Positions 54,151 to 63,930 of a stretch of 64,000 nucleotides of DNA are shown piece after piece (the stretch's first letter is position 1; the number at the start of each line of letters is the position of its first letter). The notes below the pieces were generated by a model. It saw nothing but the letters and a program-made list of their open reading frames with translations. It was not told where the DNA came from and did not search any database. A program made the position numbers and the translations under genes. The DNA comes from Candidatus Saccharimonadota bacterium (GTDB taxonomy: Bacteria > Patescibacteriota > Saccharimonadia > Saccharimonadales > Saccharimonadaceae), in assembly GCA_030445245.1 (NCBI GenBank), contig JAUCSD010000001.1:626671-690670 (forward strand). Direction: 5' to 3'.

Positions 54151-55344
54151 TTATAAATCTGTCGATAGACGTGCGGTTAAATTAATGGTTCCCGTAGGTG
54201 TCACGAGAACAGTATCGGCGAGTCTCATGCCAATGCCCTCCTCGGGAATGTACACCCCAGGCTCTACGGTCAAAACCATATCTGGCTGGAAAAAATGTGG
54301 CTTAGCCAAGCTGTCATGAGCATCAACTCCAACCCCGTGGCTAATGGCGTGTGGAAAGTATCGACGGTAAGCCGTCGTATCACTCCGACTCGACATCAAA
54401 CCAAGTTGCATGAGCATGTCCTGCATAATAGTATCGACTTCGCGTTGATATTGGTCGACTGGAAGATTAGGACCGAGCAGGGCGATAATCTGAATACGAG
54501 CCTGTTGTAGTGCCTCGTGGACTTCTTTTTGTCGACGAGTCGGGTCGCCACCATAGCAATAGGTTCGTGCGATGCCCGCAACATACCCCTGTGAACGCAC
54601 GCTAGCATCGATAAGTACGAGTTCTCGCTTTCTCAGCTTCTTACTATTGGCGACATATTGTAAATCGGAGGCATTCTTTCCTGATGCAATGACCGGATCG
54701 TATGGATTCCCCTGAGTACCGTGCGTACGAAAGTAATAGGTAAGCTCTGCTTCAATTTCATATTCATATTTACTCTCAGGCAAGATCTCTTTGATATGCT
54801 CAAAAGCAGCGACGGTAATATTGGTCGCTTTTTTTATCCGTAGTATCTCTTCGGGCTGCTTAATGGCACGAAGCTGAGCCAACTCTCGACGACAATCTTG
54901 AACGGTATTGAATATCCGATCCAACATATCATGCATTTTTCTTAGAGCTGGATTGAGAGCAAAGCTAAGATACTCACTACGAGGCTGTTCTCCAAGCGTC
55001 CGTACAATACTATGTTTCTTTGATAGTCCACGTAATAATTGCATGCCCGCATCTAGGGTCAGAATGCCGTCAACCCCGCTACTAGCAAGAGCGTCTTCGT
55101 ACCTGGAACTGGAAGTATCAAGACCAACGGGCGCAACCAACCAACTTTTACCTCGAGTACCGTCCATAATAAGCCACCAATCTGGCGTTTCAACACCTGT
55201 CAGCCACCAGAAATTCGCCTCTTGCTCGAACGGTGCCGCAATATCATTACTCCGCTGCACGCTCGCATATGCGGTTAAAACGACAAGGTTGCCGCTCAAC
55301 TTTACAAGCAGCCGTTCGCGATTAGCAGCAAAGAAATTCGTCAT
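54151..55344 (-). CDS. M24 peptidase (Xaa-Pro aminopeptidase-like) homologue, metal site incomplete
   Basis: 397 residues with a creatinase-type N-terminal domain and a pita-bread C-terminal domain. Of the five PepP metal ligands, the first Asp (LIDASV), the His (AISHGVGVDAHD) and one Glu (LTVEPGVYI) are present. The second Asp is replaced in YVAGIARTY (usually DxTRT) and the last Glu in GMRLADTV (usually RxED). Aminopeptidase activity is therefore doubtful. TATCAT lies 7 nt before ATG. Confidence 0.88.
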   Translation of the reverse strand: MTNFFAANRERLLVKLSGNLVVLTAYASVQRSNDIAAPFEQEANFWWLTGVETPDWWLIMDGTRGKSWLVAPVGLDTSSSRYEDALASSGVDGILTLDAGMQLLRGLSKKHSIVRTLGEQPRSEYLSFALNPALRKMHDMLDRIFNTVQDCRRELAQLRAIKQPEEILRIKKATNITVAAFEHIKEILPESKYEYEIEAELTYYFRTHGTQGNPYDPVIASGKNASDLQYVANSKKLRKRELVLIDASVRSQGYVAGIARTYCYGGDPTRRQKEVHEALQQARIQIIALLGPNLPVDQYQREVDTIMQDMLMQLGLMSSRSDTTAYRRYFPHAISHGVGVDAHDSLAKPHFFQPDMVLTVEPGVYIPEEGIGMRLADTVLVTPTGTINLTARLSTDL

Positions 55345-55377
55345 AGTTCTAATGATACACGTCCTGGGGTGGGGCGT

Positions 55378-55995
55378 CTATTTCACCACTACATAATAGT
55401 TCATGCCGTAGTTTGTTCCCCATAATTGCGTGGTGGCATCATAACCACTCACACTACCTCCGTCACAAAGTCCATCAATGACACTATCCTGGCGTGGCTG
55501 CGTTTCAAGACGGGCGAACAAATACGTAGTCGGAACGCTACTTTTCGTACATGTCGCCTTCATGTATGCCGTGGTCGGGGTAGCCCCAGATGTGCCACAG
55601 GTACTACCGCTATTATATATACAACCCGATGGATCAATAAACGCGCTCGTGTTACTAATAGCCTTTATATCCAATAAGCAATCCGAAATTGCTCGTGGAT
55701 AGGTGCCTGCACCCGGTTGCGATGCCCCAGCGTTGACCCATCCATTACCGTCACCGTTACGTCCACAGCCGCTAGCGAGTCCGACGAATGTATTTTTCTG
55801 AAAGGCATAGGTATGAAGCGCGGTGGCGAGTTGATTAAGGTCACTCTTACGCTCATTGTCGCGAGTTTGCTTCTGGTAATTCGGATATGCGACTAAAGTG
55901 ATGGCTGCAAGAATTGAAATTACGACAATAACGATAATCAACTCGATAATCGTAAAACCCGTATCGCCTTGTCGTTTGTTGCCGAAGATGCCCAT
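55378..55995 (-). CDS. type IV pilin-like protein
   Basis: Start ATG 55993-55995 after AAAGGA. The class III signal ends in GDTGFTIIELIIVIVVISIL: cleavage after Gly, Phe to be methylated, Glu at +5. The body of about 170 residues has several cysteines (GCGRNG, CLLD, CIYN, CGTSG, CDGGS) that could form disulfides, and it ends YGMNYYVVV. Pili of this type support adhesion and twitching, plausible for an epibiont (inference). Confidence 0.9.
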   Translation of the reverse strand: MGIFGNKRQGDTGFTIIELIIVIVVISILAAITLVAYPNYQKQTRDNERKSDLNQLATALHTYAFQKNTFVGLASGCGRNGDGNGWVNAGASQPGAGTYPRAISDCLLDIKAISNTSAFIDPSGCIYNSGSTCGTSGATPTTAYMKATCTKSSVPTTYLFARLETQPRQDSVIDGLCDGGSVSGYDATTQLWGTNYGMNYYVVVK

Positions 55996-56044
55996 ATTCG
56001 GATTCCTTTTTTGCTCGCTTATTGCCGTCACTATAGCATAAGCG

Positions 56045-57598
56045 TTAGTCGTGAGGCAAATATTTTCCGAGGAGCTGAGCCTTGGCTTTACCTATCGCCG
56101 ATTCCAGCTGCTCAGTAGTGGCCGCCTGCACACCACGGAGACTTCCGAAACTACGAATAAGTTTCTTTCGTGTCGTTGGTCCGATACCGGGAATTTCTTC
56201 AAGACTACTGGCGGTTTGCTTGGCGCGCTTAAGCACCGTGTGGTAACTCACTGCGAAACGATGCGACTCATCACGGATGCGCTGAAAAAGTTTAGTAATA
56301 TCTGAGTAGGGAGTATGTACCGACCCACCACGAAGGTTCTTCGAGTGCGATGAAGCGTTCAGCTGTCCAGCGTGAAGATTAATAATAAAGTACTCGCCGG
56401 AGCTCATGACACTCACGCCCGGAATTGGATCATTGAGAAGACTGATGATCTTATCGGTAACGATATTAGAACGTGTCTTATGAATCACCACTTCCTCTTC
56501 ACGCTTGGCGATACTGATGGCGGGTACGTGCATGCCTCGCTCTTCGAGAGCGCGCAGCGCGCCGTCAAGTTGCCCCTTGCCACCATCGATGAGCAAAAGA
56601 TCAGGCATACCCCAGGCTTTTATATTCTTCTCACTGAAACGACGGGTAATTGTCTCGTGCATATTGTACACATCGTCGTTATGCTCGATGCGAGTTTTAA
56701 ATTTACGATAATTAGCACGATCACTCACGCCATTGGTAAAGACGACCATACTTGCAACAACATTAGTACCACTCATATGTGAAATGTCGTAGCCTTCAAT
56801 GCGAGCCAATGATTTTGTGAGTCCGAGCAGCTCGCGGAGATCACCAAGTGCCTTGTCTTTACTGATATTTAAAAATTCCTTATCACCAAACATAATCCGA
56901 CGCTGAAGCTCACGGAGATTAAGCAGTTTATTACGAATTGCCGCCGCTTTTTCAAAGTCTTGCAAACCAGCAGCCGTCTTCATGTCACGTTCCAGTTCAC
57001 GGACAAGCGCGACACGTTCACCTTTTAAGTAACGAATGAGATTTCGCAGAACAAGCTTATACTCGTCGCTACTGCTACCTGGTTGAGGACTCAGTCCAAG
57101 GTGTACATCCAGGTCTGGGCGATCACTTGTTGGAACCTTAGTGTAGTATGGAAACGTCATACGCAGATAACGCAGTGCTTTCTTAACCGCGAATCCGTTA
57201 TAGTATGGCCCGAAATAGTCCGCGCCGTCATCGGCAGGATTACGAGTGAATTCCACATGCGGCCACTGGCTTTTCATATCGATACGAACGAACGTTTGTG
57301 ACTTATCGTCACGTAGCAAGATGTTATAGCGTGGCATATAGCGCTTAACCATCTCACTCTCGAGGAAAAGAGCATCGATTTCACTTTCGGTTTCCACCCA
57401 ATCAGTGTCGTGTATTTCTGCCACGAGTGCACGGGTTTTAATATCCATATCGCGCGTACTTTGAAAGTATTGACGAACTCGATTTTTAAGTACTGCCGCT
57501 TTCCCTACATAGATGATTTCACCCGACGCTGATTTATGAAAATAGACCCCGGGATTACGAGGTAATGTTTTCAGTTTTGCTTCAAGTATCGTGTTCAC
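56045..57598 (-). CDS. uvrC: excinuclease ABC subunit C
   Basis: Makes the dual incisions in nucleotide excision repair. Start GTG 57596-57598 (reads MNTILEAKLKTLPRNPGVYF) is preferred because TATACT (57606-57611) lies 7 nt upstream and the protein then begins as other UvrCs do. GIY-YIG nuclease: GVYFHKSASGEIIYVGKA. UVR: KAAAIRNKLLNLRELQR. RNase H-like: YDISHMSGTNVVASMVVF. HhH: LEEIPGIGPTTRKKLIRSFG. At 517 residues it is shorter than the usual 600, with the trimming mainly between domains. Confidence 0.95.
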   Translation of the reverse strand: MNTILEAKLKTLPRNPGVYFHKSASGEIIYVGKAAVLKNRVRQYFQSTRDMDIKTRALVAEIHDTDWVETESEIDALFLESEMVKRYMPRYNILLRDDKSQTFVRIDMKSQWPHVEFTRNPADDGADYFGPYYNGFAVKKALRYLRMTFPYYTKVPTSDRPDLDVHLGLSPQPGSSSDEYKLVLRNLIRYLKGERVALVRELERDMKTAAGLQDFEKAAAIRNKLLNLRELQRRIMFGDKEFLNISKDKALGDLRELLGLTKSLARIEGYDISHMSGTNVVASMVVFTNGVSDRANYRKFKTRIEHNDDVYNMHETITRRFSEKNIKAWGMPDLLLIDGGKGQLDGALRALEERGMHVPAISIAKREEEVVIHKTRSNIVTDKIISLLNDPIPGVSVMSSGEYFIINLHAGQLNASSHSKNLRGGSVHTPYSDITKLFQRIRDESHRFAVSYHTVLKRAKQTASSLEEIPGIGPTTRKKLIRSFGSLRGVQAATTEQLESAIGKAKAQLLGKYLPHD

Positions 57599-57697
57599 TA
57601 TGTCTAGTATACCGCGAGCACTCATCTGCTCAAACAGGAGTCGCTTGTAAGTTTTTCAAAAAATGAAACAATGGAGCTAGCATAAGCGGGGATGATG

Positions 57698-58594
57698 ATG
57701 AACACAATCATAGAAACAAAAGGGCTCACAAAACGATACGGAAAGACAGCCGCGCTCGATGCGTTAGACATTACTATCAAAAAAGGTGAGATCCTAGGCT
57801 ATCTAGGTCCAAATGGCGCGGGCAAAACCACGACGATTCGTCTCCTCTTGGGACTTATAAAACCAACCGAGGGCGTGGCACTCATATTCGGCCAAGAAGT
57901 AGATCATAATGCCGCCAAACTACATAAACGAATCGCCTACGTACCTGGAGAAACGAGCTTTTGGCCAAATATGACCGGAGCTGAAACACTTCGATTCCTC
58001 GCGACTATCCATGGCTCGGTAGATGCAAAATACGAAACTGAACTTATTAAAAAATTTGAATTTGATCCAAATAAGAAAGTACGTAACTACTCTAAGGGTA
58101 ATCGTCAAAAAATCGCTCTCATCGCATCGCTTAGTACACGTGCCGACTTATTGATTTTCGACGAACCGACCAGCGGACTTGATCCTGTTATGGCGAAAAC
58201 GTTTCGTGACGAGGTGTTGGTCGCCAAATCAAACGGACAAACCGTGTTTCTATCTTCACATATGCTCGAAGAAGTAGAAGAGTTATGTGACCGAGTTGCT
58301 GTGTTACGTCAAGGCAAACTGGTCGAGTTAGGAACACTCGAAGAGCTTCGACATCTCTCCGCGCTAACTATTGAAGCTTCGTTCCGCAGCATTCCACCCG
58401 ACCTATCTCACATACAGAGTGTCAGTAACATCGACATTCAAGGTAATCACCTGCGCTGCAACGTGAATGGATCCATAGATGAACTACTCCTTACTGTCGC
58501 AAAGGCAAAACCTCTTAGCTTCCTGAGCAGAAAGCCATCACTCGAAGAGTTATTTTTAGCGCTATACGATGGAGCCGAGAATGAGCAAGCATAG
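57698..58594 (+). CDS. ABC-2 exporter ATPase (antibiotic-exporter type)
   Basis: Start ATG 57698 is the third of three tandem ATGs and has GCGGGG at the right distance. Walker A GPNGAGKTTTIR, signature YSKGNRQKIALIAS (LSGG replaced by YSKG, as in the ABC-2 polyketide-exporter class), Walker B LLIFDEPTSGLDP, His switch SSHMLEEVEE. 299 residues. Overlaps the permease gene by 14 bp. Confidence 0.92.
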   Translation: MNTIIETKGLTKRYGKTAALDALDITIKKGEILGYLGPNGAGKTTTIRLLLGLIKPTEGVALIFGQEVDHNAAKLHKRIAYVPGETSFWPNMTGAETLRFLATIHGSVDAKYETELIKKFEFDPNKKVRNYSKGNRQKIALIASLSTRADLLIFDEPTSGLDPVMAKTFRDEVLVAKSNGQTVFLSSHMLEEVEELCDRVAVLRQGKLVELGTLEELRHLSALTIEASFRSIPPDLSHIQSVSNIDIQGNHLRCNVNGSIDELLLTVAKAKPLSFLSRKPSLEELFLALYDGAENEQA

Positions 58595-60200
58595 TCAAGT
58601 CACCAGAGCACTGCGGAAATTCGGATTTAAGCAGTCCCTCAAAGGAGCGATCATTCTTGGTCTTCTCACTGGTATTGTTATCGGTGCACAAGGTGCCGCA
58701 TACGCCATCACCTATCCTGATGATAAATCACGTAACCAATTTAAATTATCACTAGAAAAAGCTCCGGCACTTGGAGTATTGTACGGCGAGAGTCAAAACC
58801 TACCGTCACCTGCTGGTTATATGGTTTATAGAACAGTTACGTTCCTTACTTTTATAGCTAGTATCTGGGGACTTATGGCCGTCGTACGACTACTCCGCGG
58901 GCAAGAAGAAGATGGGAGATGGGAGCTTATTGCATCAGGCAGCGCATCTACTCAGAGAGCATCCCTACATATCCTTCTTGGATTTGGGGCCTCACTCCTC
59001 CTGGCTTTCGTTATGTGTCTTATAGGTACAACAGCATTTGGAGCAATGCCCAGTATTGATGCCCCTTCGACAGCTGGTCTCTTTATTAGTCTCTCTATTT
59101 TCGTACCTGTTGCACTCTTTAGTAGTCTCGGTTTTCTAGTGAGTCAGCTTTCAACCACACGACGCCGTGCACTTATGTACGGACTCGTACCGCTGATCCT
59201 TCTCTTTGCACTGCGGACTATTGGCAATACAGTAACCGACCTGCACTGGCTAAAGGAGTTCACACCTTTTGGATGGACCGAACTGGCTAATCCTGTCATC
59301 GATCCACATATGATATGGCTCTTGCCTGCAGCCCTACTCACGGTAGTCTTTGTCGGTCTAGGCCTCTCGTTCGTTAGTAAACGAGACCTCGGCGAAGGTG
59401 TCATTCGTGAATCCACGACAGCCAAGTCTCGCTACTTTCTTCTTGGATCACCAATGCAGCTAGCTGTACGTCAAAATATTACCCTCCTACTAAGCTGGGG
59501 AATAGCTGCGCTTGCTATGAGTGCCTTGATGGCTCAAATATCAAGTATTGCCGCCGATGCCGTAGCTGGCTCAAGCTCGCTAAAGGATGCTTTCGGGCAA
59601 GTTGGAGACAGCAGTAATCTTGCCATTGCATTCATCGGAACAGGCTTTGTTTTAGTAGTAATGTTGCTCCTCATCATGACCACGGTCTCAATGAGTTCCA
59701 TTCGTGGAACTGAAGCAAAGAATCAACTTGAGAACATCCTTGTTCATCCCGTTCGTCGGAGTAGCTGGTTGGTTGGTCGGCTAGTCGTTGTCGTTGCAGC
59801 TTCTTTCCTAATAGCCCTCGCCTGTACTGCCTCAACATGGGCGCTTGCAGCAACACAGCATATCTCACTCGATCTCGGAAACATGTTCCTTATAAGCATC
59901 GCCCTTATGGGAACAATCATCTTAACACTTGGTTTTGGAACACTTATCTATGGATTCTTACCACGACTAGCGGTTGTTGGTATGTACATTCTTATCAGCT
60001 GGTCCTTCCTCATCGAAACAATTGGTGCAGCAGTTAAGCTCGACGACATATTCGTAAAAAGTTCTCTGTTTCATTACATCTCAATCTCACCAACAAAGGC
60101 CCCTGACTGGTCTACCTTTTTATGGCTTGCTGGTATTGGTATCGTAATGATGATAATCGGTACCGTAGCCTTTACAAAGCGCGATATTATCAGTGAGTAA
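58581..60200 (+). CDS. ABC exporter permease, 12-TM type
   Basis: Start ATG 58581 after GGAG; an ATG four codons earlier lacks a spacing-matched Shine-Dalgarno sequence. 539 residues with about 12 TM helices in two homologous halves; LRGQEEDGRWELIASGSAST and GTEAKNQLENILVHPVRRSS are matched coupling segments, as in exporters of polyketide-type compounds. Pairs with the ATPase upstream. Confidence 0.88.
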   Translation: MSKHSQVTRALRKFGFKQSLKGAIILGLLTGIVIGAQGAAYAITYPDDKSRNQFKLSLEKAPALGVLYGESQNLPSPAGYMVYRTVTFLTFIASIWGLMAVVRLLRGQEEDGRWELIASGSASTQRASLHILLGFGASLLLAFVMCLIGTTAFGAMPSIDAPSTAGLFISLSIFVPVALFSSLGFLVSQLSTTRRRALMYGLVPLILLFALRTIGNTVTDLHWLKEFTPFGWTELANPVIDPHMIWLLPAALLTVVFVGLGLSFVSKRDLGEGVIRESTTAKSRYFLLGSPMQLAVRQNITLLLSWGIAALAMSALMAQISSIAADAVAGSSSLKDAFGQVGDSSNLAIAFIGTGFVLVVMLLLIMTTVSMSSIRGTEAKNQLENILVHPVRRSSWLVGRLVVVVAASFLIALACTASTWALAATQHISLDLGNMFLISIALMGTIILTLGFGTLIYGFLPRLAVVGMYILISWSFLIETIGAAVKLDDIFVKSSLFHYISISPTKAPDWSTFLWLAGIGIVMMIIGTVAFTKRDIISE

Positions 60201-60224
60201 ATTCTCGTTTGCTATACTTATATT

Positions 60225-60476
60225 ATGACTACAAAGAAATCTACCGAAGAATTTACAGTAAACGGTGAGGAACTCCTTGGCAAAGTAAAGTCGCTTATTA
60301 ATGAAGGTAATATTCGCCGTATTATCATTAAAGACGAAGCAGGTAAAACACTCGTTGAGCTTCCTCTTACCTTCGGTGTCGTTGGCGCCCTGATAGCTCC
60401 CGTTTTAGCGGCAGTCGGTGCTATTGCAGCGCTCGTTACTAAGTGTACGATCGTAGTAGAACGCCGCGAAGATTAA
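60225..60476 (+). CDS. DUF4342 protein
   Basis: An 83-residue protein with LLGKVKSLINEGNIRRIIIK, TLVELPLTFGVVGALIAPVL and AAVGAIAALVTKCTIVVER, the complete DUF4342 pattern with a hydrophobic C-terminal part. Function unknown. Extended -10 TGC TATACT (60213-60218), 6 nt before ATG and no Shine-Dalgarno sequence (leaderless). Confidence 0.9.
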   Translation: MTTKKSTEEFTVNGEELLGKVKSLINEGNIRRIIIKDEAGKTLVELPLTFGVVGALIAPVLAAVGAIAALVTKCTIVVERRED

Positions 60477-60517
60477 TACCTTCTCCTGCTTCTAGCGATT
60501 CACATCTACACGTATTG

Positions 60518-60982
60518 CTATTTCTGACGAAGCTGCGCAATACTCTTCTCTGTCATATCAATCATCTTATTGTGAATATCGATAAGAAACCGGAGCTGCT
60601 CGGATGTACATTCTTGGGCGAGCGCATTAAACATCTCACTCATAGGTCTATATAGTTCGCATATTTTCTTATTTTTTTCAAAATCATCAATTGGATCAAG
60701 TAAAACTCGACGACGGTCTTTGGGATCATTGACGCGACGCACAAGTCCCGCCCGTTCTAGCCGGTCGATGATACCCGTAATAGCGCCCGTCGTCAGACCG
60801 CACTCCGTAGCGAGCCTACCCGCACTTATCGGCTGATTGCGACTAATAATGTCCATCGATTCAAATTCCGTAGCACTCAGACCAATTTTATCGGCGATTG
60901 CATTAGTATGAAGCACTGTAAGCGTGCTGGTTCGCTGAATAGTCTGATTAAGTTCTTCGACGAGCTCTTTTTTAGATTTCAT
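60518..60982 (-). CDS. MarR family transcriptional regulator 2
   Basis: A 154-residue winged-helix protein. CGLTTGAITGIIDRLERAGL is the recognition helix and RRVNDPKDRRRVLLDPIDDF the wing. GGAG Shine-Dalgarno sequence. Divergent from the second DHA2 exporter, which it probably represses through the inverted repeats between them. Confidence 0.9.
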   Translation of the reverse strand: MKSKKELVEELNQTIQRTSTLTVLHTNAIADKIGLSATEFESMDIISRNQPISAGRLATECGLTTGAITGIIDRLERAGLVRRVNDPKDRRRVLLDPIDDFEKNKKICELYRPMSEMFNALAQECTSEQLRFLIDIHNKMIDMTEKSIAQLRQK

Positions 60983-61002
60983 TGTTGACTCCGCGTTACG
61001 GT

Positions 61003-61056
61003 TATCTTACAATCTAAGATATTAACTATATAAGCTAATCTACACATATTGTAGAT
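61003..61056. promoter_or_regulatory. two inverted repeats between MarR 2 and MFS 2
   Basis: TATCTTA-caatc-TAAGATA (61003-61021) and ATCTACA-catat-TGTAGAT (61038-61056) are both perfect 7-bp repeats with 5-bp spacers, the size and symmetry of MarR operators. Confidence 0.6.
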
Positions 61057-61069
61057 GGAAGGAACCTTT

Positions 61070-62776
61070 ATGTCAACCGAGCACCCTACTCACTCGGCGC
61101 AGCACCATGCCAGTAAGTTCACCGACCGACAGCGCACCATAGCGCTTATCGTCGTTGCACTTGCCTTTGTCATGGACTTGCTCGATACTACGATCGTTAA
61201 TATTGCGATACCCTCAATTCAAGCCAACCTAGGAGCGAGTTACGCTACCATCCAGTGGCTTATCGCCGGCTACTCACTCTCATTTGCTGTGCTTCTTATT
61301 ACGGGTGGTCGTATGGGTGATGTCTTCGGATACAAAAAACTGTTTCTTATAGGTGTTACGGGCTTTACGTTCGCCTCACTCTTTTGTGGTCTTGCCTGGA
61401 ACTCAGAGGTTCTTATTGGCGCACGCCTTGTTCAAGGTGTCATGGCAGCATTAATGGTACCTCAAGTGATGTCCCTTATGCAGGTCATGTATAAGCCACA
61501 CGAACGAGCTGGAGTCATGGGACTCTTCGGTGCCCTCGCTGGTGTCGCAGCCTCTCTAGGACCTGTAGTCGGTGGTATATTGATTCATGCCAATATCGCT
61601 GGATTAGAGTGGCGACCAATTTTCCTTATCAACGTTCCTATGGGTATCTTCGCGCTCGCTATGGCGTACAAATACCTACCCGAAGGTAAGTCAGCTCATC
61701 CACTTCGTCTGGACATGCGCGGCACAGCGCTTATCGTGGTCGCCATGCTGCTACTCGTCTTCCCGCTTATTCAAGGTCGTGAGCTTGATTGGCCTAGCTG
61801 GACATTTGTCATGATAGCTTCTTCAATCCCAGTCCTAGCTCTCTTTGTCTGGTGGCAAAAACGCAAAGATAGGATTGATGGATCTGCACTGATTGCGCCG
61901 ATTCTATTCAAAGCACCGTCATTTGTTAAGGGCTTAATACTTAACATTACTTTCCAAGCTGCTATGGCCGGATTCTTTCTTCCCTTCACGCTTCTCCTAC
62001 AGATCGGCCTTGGCTATGAAGTGATCCTTGCTGCCATTACTGGTATTCCAACAGCCATCGGTATAGCCTCAAGTATTGGTTTCTTTGGTCAAAAACTCAT
62101 TCCTAAGCTTGGACGCTACGCCCTTTCACTTGGTGCAGTCATCATGGCTCTTGGACTGTGGGTAACTTATTTCATTGTGAATGCAAATGGTCTACACATA
62201 AGTGCATGGCAGTTTATCCCAGGACTACTGCTAACCGGTGCTGGTATGGGCCTTGTCATGGCACCAATCTTCGCTGTTACTCTTAACGACGTCGACCCTC
62301 GTCATGCCGGTTCTGCATCTGGAGTATTGAGCGCCGTTCAGCAACTTGGTGGCGCAATCGGTATTGCCGTTGTTGGAGTTATCTTCTTCGGTCAGTTGAC
62401 TCAGCACTCTGATATTAGCTTTACGTCAGTCGAATCAAATATTCATACTGAGCTTAGTAAAACGAATCTACCAGTTCAGGCTCACGAGACACTCTTAAAG
62501 GCTGTACGTACATGCTACAACGATAGCGCAAAGCAAAAGGATTCAACTGAACGACCAGAAAGCTGTAAAACGCTTGAGTCTCAACCTCAGAACCCTGATA
62601 GCCAAAAGATCAGCTCAATAATTTCCGATGGCATTAAACAAGCAAACGCTAATAACTTCATCAACGCCTTCCGCGCTGGAGTTATCTACGAGTCAATCCT
62701 CGTCGGTATTACCTTTGTTCTCAGCTTCATGCTCCCTCGACGTATTCGTCAGGAAGCGCCTGGACAGAGCCACTAA
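61070..62776 (+). CDS. MFS transporter, DHA2 (EmrB/QacA-type) 2
   Basis: Start ATG 61070 after AAGGA. 568 residues, about 14 TM helices. MDLLDTTIVNIAIPSIQANL is motif D1, GGRMGDVFGYKKL motif A, WRPIFLINVPMG the conserved mid segment. A soluble loop of about 70 residues with two cysteines sits before the last helix, longer than in exporter 1. Confidence 0.93.
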   Translation: MSTEHPTHSAQHHASKFTDRQRTIALIVVALAFVMDLLDTTIVNIAIPSIQANLGASYATIQWLIAGYSLSFAVLLITGGRMGDVFGYKKLFLIGVTGFTFASLFCGLAWNSEVLIGARLVQGVMAALMVPQVMSLMQVMYKPHERAGVMGLFGALAGVAASLGPVVGGILIHANIAGLEWRPIFLINVPMGIFALAMAYKYLPEGKSAHPLRLDMRGTALIVVAMLLLVFPLIQGRELDWPSWTFVMIASSIPVLALFVWWQKRKDRIDGSALIAPILFKAPSFVKGLILNITFQAAMAGFFLPFTLLLQIGLGYEVILAAITGIPTAIGIASSIGFFGQKLIPKLGRYALSLGAVIMALGLWVTYFIVNANGLHISAWQFIPGLLLTGAGMGLVMAPIFAVTLNDVDPRHAGSASGVLSAVQQLGGAIGIAVVGVIFFGQLTQHSDISFTSVESNIHTELSKTNLPVQAHETLLKAVRTCYNDSAKQKDSTERPESCKTLESQPQNPDSQKISSIISDGIKQANANNFINAFRAGVIYESILVGITFVLSFMLPRRIRQEAPGQSH

Positions 62777-62793
62777 TAACTAAATCCCGTTAT

Positions 62794-62830
62794 AAAAAAT
62801 AACCAGGTCGTAACGACCTGGTTATTTTTT
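62794..62830. terminator. bidirectional terminator between MFS 2 and trhO
   Basis: A perfect 17-bp stem, 62794-62810 with 62814-62830, loop TAA; A6/T6 tails give U-tracts in both directions. Confidence 0.9.
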
Positions 62831-62843
62831 ATGCACCGTATAA

Positions 62844-63752
62844 TTAGGTACTGGCGGTTGCGCCAACTTTTGCCTGTTCTCGACAAGCGTCGGTGTGAAA
62901 GAGTAGGTCAGGGTTTTGCTTACAGAATAAACAAATCAAGACAAGATCATTACAGTTCGCCCAAGCACAGTTCTCGTAATTATTTGTTTGACCACCGCAA
63001 TGACTACATGCTCCGATAACCGCTGCATGATCACTAAAATCAACCGTCATGCGATCATCAAAGACACGCAGGCTACCCTCCCAGAGTCCATCGTCTCCGT
63101 AGGCTTCACCGTACCTCACGATCCCACCATCGATCTGATAGACTTCCTTAAACCCGCGATTCTTCATAAGGCTTGAAAGAATCTCGCAGCGGATACCACC
63201 GGTACAGTAGGTGACGATCGCCTTATCTTTGAGATCATCATACTTACCACTCTCAAGTTCACGAATAAAATCCCGTGACGTGTGCGTATCGGGAACTACG
63301 GCATTCTTAAACTTGCCGATAGCCGCTTCGTGAGCATTGCGTCCATCGAAAAAGACAACTTCATCACCGCGCTCTTCAACAAGTTCATTCACTTGTTTTG
63401 GCTTTAAATGAACACCACCACCGATAACTCCAGCCTCATTAACTTGTAGCTCATCGGCTGCGTCAAATGCAACAATCTCAGGACGAACTTTAACACTCAT
63501 ACGTGGGAAGTTCTCCCGACCACCGTCACTCCACTTGAATACGATGCCTGAAAAACCAGGAAATTCCTTAGTAGCTTTAATGTAAGCCTTGAGATTATCC
63601 ATGTCGCCACCGACTGTTCCATTCAAACCATGTTTCGAGATAAGGATGCGCCCCTGTAGATTAAGACCATCGCATAATGTTTTTTGCCATAGCTTAAGTG
63701 CCGTAGGGTCGGCAATCGGTGTAAACTTATAGTAGAGAAGAATCTTCTGCAT
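62844..63752 (-). CDS. trhO: tRNA uridine(34) hydroxylase, rhodanese-domain TrhO
   Basis: Hydroxylates uridine 34 of tRNAs on the way to (m)cmo5U (family knowledge). 302 residues: N-terminal acylphosphatase-like domain ([20 protein letters not shown]), rhodanese domain with the active-site loop YCTGGIRCE, and a C-terminal Cys-rich part (CSHCGG, CAWANC, CLFCKQN, CREQ) likely binding zinc. TATAAT lies 10 nt before ATG. Confidence 0.93.
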   Translation of the reverse strand: MQKILLYYKFTPIADPTALKLWQKTLCDGLNLQGRILISKHGLNGTVGGDMDNLKAYIKATKEFPGFSGIVFKWSDGGRENFPRMSVKVRPEIVAFDAADELQVNEAGVIGGGVHLKPKQVNELVEERGDEVVFFDGRNAHEAAIGKFKNAVVPDTHTSRDFIRELESGKYDDLKDKAIVTYCTGGIRCEILSSLMKNRGFKEVYQIDGGIVRYGEAYGDDGLWEGSLRVFDDRMTVDFSDHAAVIGACSHCGGQTNNYENCAWANCNDLVLICLFCKQNPDLLFHTDACREQAKVGATAST

Positions 63753-63821
63753 AATGATATATATTATACCTTTTTATACACAAATTATCCAACTCCTCTT
63801 GTGTGTATGGTCGAGGGTTGC

Positions 63822-63878
63822 TATACTCTAAAATACTATGATCACTTAGTGATCCTCTACCTGTCTACGTCCGGACGT
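63822..63878 (+). promoter_or_regulatory. promoter and palindromes upstream of the right-edge gene
   Basis: Extended -10 TGC TATACT (hexamer 63822-63827). Just downstream lie the palindrome GATCACTTAGTGATC (63840-63854) and the 12-bp palindrome ACGTCCGGACGT (63867-63878), both in the predicted 5' leader and possible operators or RNA hairpins. Confidence 0.5.
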
Positions 63879-63930
63879 GCCGAACCACTAGCAGACCATG
63901 CACTATCAATTACATTCAACAAGGAAGCTT

